Assembly (NCBI GenBank): GCA_041946685.1
Contig: JBHGAV010000095.1
Location: 1-9,679 of the forward strand
Origin: JBHGAV01 sp041946685
Lineage (GTDB): Bacteria > Acidobacteriota > Terriglobia > Bryobacterales > Bryobacteraceae
DNA: 9,679 bases
Reading direction: 5' to 3'
Below, one piece after another: positions 6,248 through 9,679 of this stretch (position 1 is the first letter of the stretch; the number at the start of each line of letters is the position of its first letter). A program made the translations under genes and the position numbers. A model generated the notes under the pieces. That model did no database searches. It saw nothing but the letters and a program-made list of their open reading frames with translations, and was not told the DNA's origin.

Positions 6248-6281
6248 GGATAACGCAGGCTGCAAGGTACCCTGCCGCAAT

Positions 6282-6506
6282 CTATCGCAGGACCGTCGCG
6301 TCGTCCTCCGCCGCCACCTGGGATCGGAACGAGACGATCGGCCGAAGCGGCGCGGGCACCCACTCGTTTGCGAGGCGCTGAATCAAGGCACAAGCGGCTT
6401 CCGACCGCTCGAGCACGTACGCCAGCGCGTCGGTTGCGATGTCCTCCGGACTCTTCGCTAGATGAAGCGCAAGATCAGCCAAGAGGGAGTACTCTCTGTT
6501 TGCCAT
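6282..6506 (-). CDS. Short ORF, probable N-terminal remnant of a larger gene
   Basis: A 74-aa frame whose sequence (SPEDIATDALAYVLERS at about 19-35, then SFRSQVAA at about 59-66) looks to me like the N-terminal segment of uncharacterised defence-associated proteins that continue into a PD-(D/E)XK nuclease domain; this is pattern memory, not a search. Here it stops right after that segment, and none of the minus-strand frames below 6282 restores the expected downstream motifs, so it is probably a truncated remnant, perhaps cut when the neighbouring island was inserted or deleted. Start: ATG preceded by GGGGGTGG. It may still be made as a small protein. It lies convergent to the Argonaute operon. 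Confidence 0.5.
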   Translation of the reverse strand: MANREYSLLADLALHLAKSPEDIATDALAYVLERSEAACALIQRLANEWVPAPLRPIVSFRSQVAAEDDATVLR

Positions 6507-6689
6507 GCCACCCCCACGCTTCTGGGCCTATCAACAGCCAATCGTCCGCGTAACCACGCCGTGACACTTGTCGGCCCGGTAATCATTCAGTCCTTTGCAG
6601 TTTATTCGGTGCCGAGCATCCGTTGTTCACGGACCCGCCTCCCTTTGCTGCTCGATCGCCACGCTCTCCGGTCCGCACCAGGAGAACGC

Positions 6690-7172
6690 TCAGATGCCAT
6701 CCCGGGGCCGGTTGCACAGGCACTTCTCAACCGCAGCCACGAGCGTCTGTGGATCGAAAGGAAGACGGAAGAAGGCGTCGGCGGCCGCGAACATGGCCTC
6801 GAATCCGATCAGCGGATCGTCCGGCCAGCCCGCGAGCGCGATCACCGGGCTCCCGTACGTTTCCTTCAGGTACTTCAAGAAACCAATGACCATCTGGACA
6901 CGCTTCTCCGGCGCGGCCGGGGTCTCTTCCAAGAAGTCGATATTGTTCAGGACGATGATCAACAGGTCCGGCCTCCGGGCGCGTGCTTGCTCTTGCAGGG
7001 TCCAGGCATCGCCTGCCTCGCTGAGCCGCAGCCGGTACTCCTGCCCAAAACGCTCCTTGAGAATCTCCGAGATCAGCGCCGTGATGTCCCGCTCGTTGAT
7101 GCCCATGAGGACATGGAGGTCGGACCGGTTCCCACCGGGCCTGGCCGCTCCCCTGGCGTCGTCGTGCCTCAT
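6690..7172 (-). CDS. Receiver-like (pseudo-response-regulator) protein
   Basis: A 160-aa protein with a single CheY-like receiver fold and no output domain. The opening strand and acidic pocket read LHVLMGINERD (about 19-29); the strand that should end in the phospho-accepting aspartate reads PDLLIIVLNN, with Val, Leu or Asn where Asp is expected. The Thr/Ser position reads PVIALAG (Ala), and the conserved Lys of the KPF motif reads FFRLPFD (Leu). With these residues gone, ordinary phosphotransfer is unlikely. It may be a docking or scaffold domain, or a decaying gene. The start at 7172 keeps the first beta strand; the in-frame ATG at 7106 would remove it. GGGTGG lies just upstream. No cognate histidine kinase is present in the window. 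Confidence 0.75.
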   Translation of the reverse strand: MRHDDARGAARPGGNRSDLHVLMGINERDITALISEILKERFGQEYRLRLSEAGDAWTLQEQARARRPDLLIIVLNNIDFLEETPAAPEKRVQMVIGFLKYLKETYGSPVIALAGWPDDPLIGFEAMFAAADAFFRLPFDPQTLVAAVEKCLCNRPRDGI

Positions 7173-7451
7173 GCGCCACCCGCCGAGTTAGTCGATGCGG
7201 CTGCCCAAGAGAATCGCGCCGACATCGGTCGCGCCACAGCCTAGCCTCCGGACCTCGGGTTCTTCCCCGATGCCCCGTCTCCCGATCCCCTGATGCTGCT
7301 TTCGTTCTATTTCCGTGTTCTCCCTCTCCCGTGCTCGCGCTCGGCTCTTTGGCTCCCGGGGCCCGACTTCCGCCGGCGGTTCGGGAGTATCCACGGCATA
7401 GTACCGGGCACACAGTCCTATTTGGTCGACGAACTATCGGCAGCACAACGA
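7173..7451. other. Intergenic region without a supported gene
   Basis: This 279-bp gap separates two minus-strand genes. A minus-strand frame of 68 codons (7188-7394) exists, but its product is an Arg/Glu-rich sequence with no recognisable motif, and I do not call it. No clear promoter or terminator can be assigned. The gap suggests that the receiver-like gene is transcribed separately from the gene upstream of it. Confidence 0.4.
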
Positions 7452-7913
7452 TCACAATTGAGCGCGTCTTAGAAGTTCTGCAATCCTTTCAAATGGCCAC
7501 CTCGATTCATCGTTCAGCGCGTTCATCATCTCACCTATCGTTTCGAAAGGGCATGAGCCATCCTCTCCCAAAAGCTTCCGGGGCAAGCTCTTCCCAAGGT
7601 CTTGCACTCTCTTGCCGAGCAACGCCTCGGCCTCGCGTCGATCCTGCTCCTCACGAGGCAGCGCATCAAATTCCTCATCATAATACTCGCCATCGGAGGT
7701 CTTCGTACCTGGAGACCAGCCATAAGCCTGCTCGAATACTTCGTAGTCAATCTTCCATCTCATGTTCGCTTCAGCAAAAAGTGCCCCCGCCTTCCACGCC
7801 AGTACTCCAAGCGCAGAGAGAGCCGTTCCCTTTGAGTTCGCCAAGGCTCCGAGGTGTTGCTGGACCTTCTCCTTTGCCGCACTTTGAAGAACTTCACTCG
7901 CTTGCGACACCAT
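7452..7913 (-). CDS. Hypothetical protein
   Basis: A 153-aa protein that I do not recognise. It has an N-terminal helical half (MVSQASEVLQSAAKEKVQQHL, then an Ala/Gly/Leu-rich stretch at about 25-47 that is only mildly hydrophobic), an acidic middle (EYYDEEFDALPREEQDRREAEALL, about 76-99), and a C-terminal helix. No catalytic motif is seen. The ATG at 7913 is chosen because GAGGGAAG precedes it at a suitable distance; a GTG at 7958 would add 15 residues but has weaker support. Base composition is visibly lower in GC than its neighbours, which suggests separate acquisition. It lies 64 bp after the Mrr-like gene on the same strand and may share its transcript. Confidence 0.6.
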   Translation of the reverse strand: MVSQASEVLQSAAKEKVQQHLGALANSKGTALSALGVLAWKAGALFAEANMRWKIDYEVFEQAYGWSPGTKTSDGEYYDEEFDALPREEQDRREAEALLGKRVQDLGKSLPRKLLGEDGSCPFETIGEMMNALNDESRWPFERIAELLRRAQL

Positions 7914-7977
7914 TGCAGCTTCCCTCAGTAACCCCTGCGAAGAGCTGGTGCCGGGCACCGACTAGCAGATACTCCAC

Positions 7978-8859
7978 CTACGCGTCGGCCAATACGATGG
8001 GCAGAGTCGCCCGGCACCGCGGGAACTGGGAGCAACCCCAGAACTGCTGGCCGGTTTGCGGGCCGCGTTGAGCGGTGCGGAGGACCATGGAGTGCCCGCA
8101 CTGCGGACATCGCTTCTGGCTGGACTCTGGCTTGCTGGACGGTTCTTGGATAGCTGGCTGGGATACAGCACGAGACGCCGGCGCTGGCTTCGACGGACGA
8201 GAAGCAGATGACGCGGACGGCACTCCTTGCGCGCTCCGGATCAGGGCAGCCAATTGTTCGCCCTCGACCAGGTCGATCGGCTTTCCTTCGGCGAAGGCTC
8301 GGGCCTCCTGCGTGAAGATGCCAGACGTGACGATAATCGCGCCGTGAGCGTTCCTGTCGGTCAGGACGCCGTACATCTCGCGGATCACCTTCACCCCGAC
8401 TTTCCAACTCTTCCACTGCTTGCACTGGACCAGCAGCGTGTTCCCGTCCTTTCGCAGGACCAGATCGATCCCGCCGTCGGGGCCACTGCCGGACGGTCGC
8501 GAGACGGAGTATCCCTGTCGTCGATACGCCTCGCCGATCAGCGCTTCGAACCGCGACCACGAAAGGGCTCGGATGCTGGCGAGTCCATCCTGCCTCTCGA
8601 GGAGGCCCCGTTCCCGCCACTGCCGGAAGGCAGCGATCGGCGCCGGGATCAACAGGAAGAGCGCAACGAAGGGGGCTGCAGTGCTGAGCCCGCCCAGCAG
8701 GCCCTTGGCAGCGTAATTCGATGAGGTCGCCGGTCCCGACGGGATGAGAAGCGGGAGAATGAATCGAAGTCCGATGAACGCAGCCGCAGAAAGGACCACA
8801 CTCACCCACCACGGGCACTTAGCGAGGTCGTCAAGAATTGAGCCGTTTCGTCGGGCCAT
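7978..8859 (-). CDS. Membrane-anchored Mrr-type restriction endonuclease with C-terminal zinc finger
   Basis: A 293-aa protein with three parts. Residues 17-39 and 61-78 are hydrophobic and form two predicted membrane helices. Residues about 96-205 are an Mrr_cat PD-(D/E)XK domain: F104-E105-ALIGE110-AY, then GPDGG-I-D132, then Q145-C-K147 (the QxK motif typical of Mrr), then a segment GAIIVTSGIFTQEARAFAEG common to the family. After a Ser/Pro-rich linker (about 213-248), C251-x2-C254 and C276-x5-C282 form a topoisomerase-I-like C4 zinc finger that can bind single-stranded or nicked DNA. Start ATG 8859 has GAGGA six bases upstream. Mrr enzymes cut modified DNA; membrane-tethered versions may watch incoming DNA at the envelope, which is inference. 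This is a second defence-type nuclease beside the Argonaute system. Confidence 0.9.
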   Translation of the reverse strand: MARRNGSILDDLAKCPWWVSVVLSAAAFIGLRFILPLLIPSGPATSSNYAAKGLLGGLSTAAPFVALFLLIPAPIAAFRQWRERGLLERQDGLASIRALSWSRFEALIGEAYRRQGYSVSRPSGSGPDGGIDLVLRKDGNTLLVQCKQWKSWKVGVKVIREMYGVLTDRNAHGAIIVTSGIFTQEARAFAEGKPIDLVEGEQLAALIRSAQGVPSASSASRPSKPAPASRAVSQPAIQEPSSKPESSQKRCPQCGHSMVLRTAQRGPQTGQQFWGCSQFPRCRATLPIVLADA

Positions 8860-8892
8860 TGCAAGTCCTCGGAATGGCGTCGAGTACCATGC

Positions 8893-9267
8893 TCACTGCA
8901 GGGTTGACGTTTCCATGTCCATCAGTGCCTCGTACTTCCGCAGGATAGGGATGATCCAGGTCGCGTTTTGCACCCCCAGGTCATGCACGATGTAGCTCCG
9001 GCCCTTCACGCGCCCGCGGTAGTCGCGCCACGCCCCGTAGACCTTCTTGAACTCCGCGGCCGCGATGTTTCGCCAGTCCTCGGTCGTCGCCGTACTGCAC
9101 ATCACGGTGTCGCCACCTTGCCAGACAAGGGTGAACTCGCCTTGGAGGTCCCCGCTCCGTTGGCTCCATTTGGCCACACGGAGGACATACACCCCGGGCT
9201 TCGGATTCGCCGCCTTGCGAAACTCGCCCTTCAGCCGGTTCCAAAACGTATCGAAGGGAATCATCAT
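8893..9267 (-). CDS. Hypothetical protein
   Basis: A 124-aa soluble protein that I do not recognise. It mixes strands and helices (FDTFWNRLKGEF near the start; GVYVLRVAKW; GEFTLVWQGGDTVMC; VHDLGVQNATWIIPIL near 100) and lacks cysteine pairs or an obvious active site. Start: two adjacent ATGs (9267 and 9264) follow GAGGGGAGG; 9267 is taken because it overlaps the stop of the upstream frame as ATGA, while 9264 has better ribosome-binding-site spacing. It is coupled to the upstream gene (9264-9679) and lies 33 bp before the Mrr-like gene, so these three genes probably form one transcript. Confidence 0.65.
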   Translation of the reverse strand: MMIPFDTFWNRLKGEFRKAANPKPGVYVLRVAKWSQRSGDLQGEFTLVWQGGDTVMCSTATTEDWRNIAAAEFKKVYGAWRDYRGRVKGRSYIVHDLGVQNATWIIPILRKYEALMDMETSTLQ

Positions 9268-9679
9268 CCTCCCCTCAATGAACGACGCCGAGGTGTCTCT
9301 CGGCGCACCCATGGCAGACATTCCCGTGTCGATGCTCCGGTGGAAAACGTTCGCCGCAGAACCGACACTCCCGAAACTGGCGCATGCCGGGCCCGGCGTG
9401 CGGCCATCAGCAGCTCATCCAATCTCTCATCGGAGAGACTGGCCCACTTCGCACGTTTCCAGAGCACGCTGGTTCGGGCCGGGCCGTACGCGCCACACGT
9501 CCATTCGATAGACGGGAGCCGAAGCTCGAGGTGTTCCGCCGTGATCATGAGGCATACGCCTTCCTCGCCGTCATCGATTTGAATGGCGTCGCGTGTCCGG
9601 GCGACCTTTCCGGAAGGGAGTCGCTCCAGCACGCGTAGCGCGAGGGCTTCCACGGTCCGCAACCCGTCCGCCGGATACC
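9264..9679 (-). CDS. Hypothetical protein, 5'-partial, probably frameshifted near its C-terminus
   Basis: The frame is open to the right edge; a TTG at 9662 could start it, but codons further upstream (reading YPADG) continue without a stop, so the gene is probably cut by the window. It encodes a strand-rich segment (CLMITAEHLELRLPSIEWTCG), then a helix (SLSDERLDELLMAARRAR). After that helix the frame turns into an unlikely Arg/Ser/Thr-rich tail of about 40 residues. In the overlapping frame the same DNA encodes a clean zinc-ribbon-like sequence (see 9275-9385). The natural protein therefore probably continued through that ribbon to a stop at 9275-9277, and a one-base change near 9378-9390 has shifted it. 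A sequencing error is also possible. Function is not recognised. Confidence 0.6.
   Translation of the reverse strand, partial: YPADGLRTVEALALRVLERLPSGKVARTRDAIQIDDGEEGVCLMITAEHLELRLPSIEWTCGAYGPARTSVLWKRAKWASLSDERLDELLMAARRARHAPVSGVSVLRRTFSTGASTRECLPWVRRETPRRRSLRGG
9275..9385 (-). pseudogene. Displaced C-terminal zinc ribbon of the upstream gene (out of frame)
   Basis: Read in the frame ending at TGA 9277-9275, this stretch gives FRECRFCGERFPPEH, then NVCHGCAERHLGVVH and stop: CxxC, 16 residues, CxxC, a four-cysteine zinc ribbon with histidines between. It directly follows the helix ending MAARRAR of the gene in the other frame, so removing one base around 9378-9390 would join them. An in-frame ATG at 9385 could start a 36-residue product, but no ribosome binding site supports it. 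The stop is followed at once by the ribosome binding site of the next gene, a normal operon spacing. Confidence 0.55.

Larger units (their letters stand above)
5989..6281. other. Non-coding region downstream of the Argonaute operon
   Basis: No gene is supported here. The stretch lies between the end of the plus-strand operon and the convergent minus-strand block. It holds a perfect 10-bp palindrome (CGCACGTGCG, 6021-6030), a degenerate 23-bp tandem repeat (6110-6201) whose last unit folds into a GC-rich hairpin, and a 12-bp copy (6236-6247) of a sequence also found in the operon promoter. No T-tract terminator is visible in either direction. Confidence 0.6.

Noticed and set aside
6462..7244. 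A 260-codon plus-strand frame over the receiver-like gene
   Set aside because: The minus strand gives a recognisable receiver fold; the plus-strand product has no motif and is the complement shadow.
7925..8818. A 297-codon minus-strand frame overlapping the Mrr-like gene
   Set aside because: The other minus frame has the full Mrr motifs, membrane helices and zinc finger; this one is rich in Arg and Pro without motifs.

Overview
The window is a GC-rich (clearly above 60% by eye), densely coded bacterial accessory region that reads as a defence island. No gene here fixes the taxon. The high GC, the ATG/GTG/TTG starts and the purine-rich ribosome binding sites fit a Myxococcota, Acidobacteriota, Gemmatimonadota or Planctomycetota-like genome, but that is a guess.

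Layout. (1) 1-438, plus strand: the C-terminal JAMM domain of a RadC-family protein, probably cut by the left edge. (2) 439-776: non-coding, with several hairpins and a strong intrinsic terminator at 693-724. (3) 828-5988, plus strand: a compact five-gene operon in which every junction overlaps by 4-14 bp. It encodes an XRE repressor, a RecB/Cas4/AddB-type PD-(D/E)XK nuclease with four cysteines typical of an Fe-S site, a long prokaryotic Argonaute (795 aa) with an apparently complete DEDD catalytic tetrad, an unrecognised 121-aa helical protein, and a 376-aa HELGH zinc-metallopeptidase-like protein. It has a near-consensus promoter that predicts a leaderless mRNA, with an imperfect palindrome over the -35. 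(4) 5989-6281: non-coding, with a degenerate 23-bp tandem repeat. (5) 6282-9679, all minus strand: a short gene remnant, a receiver-like protein lacking phosphorylation residues, a hypothetical gene, a membrane-anchored Mrr-type endonuclease with a topoisomerase-like zinc finger, and two hypothetical genes. The outermost of these has a zinc ribbon displaced into another reading frame and runs off the right edge.

How it may work. The Argonaute operon is the main candidate for a new system. A guide-loaded Argonaute would recognise invading nucleic acid, the Fe-S nuclease would make or degrade DNA, and the metallopeptidase with its small partner would be a protein-cleaving arm. The peptidase could instead relieve repression by cutting the XRE protein, as ImmA/ImmR and IrrE/DdrO do. 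The gene content and coupling are seen in the sequence; the mechanism is inference. The convergent minus-strand block carries a second nuclease (Mrr-like) and decayed genes, as expected of a region with high turnover.
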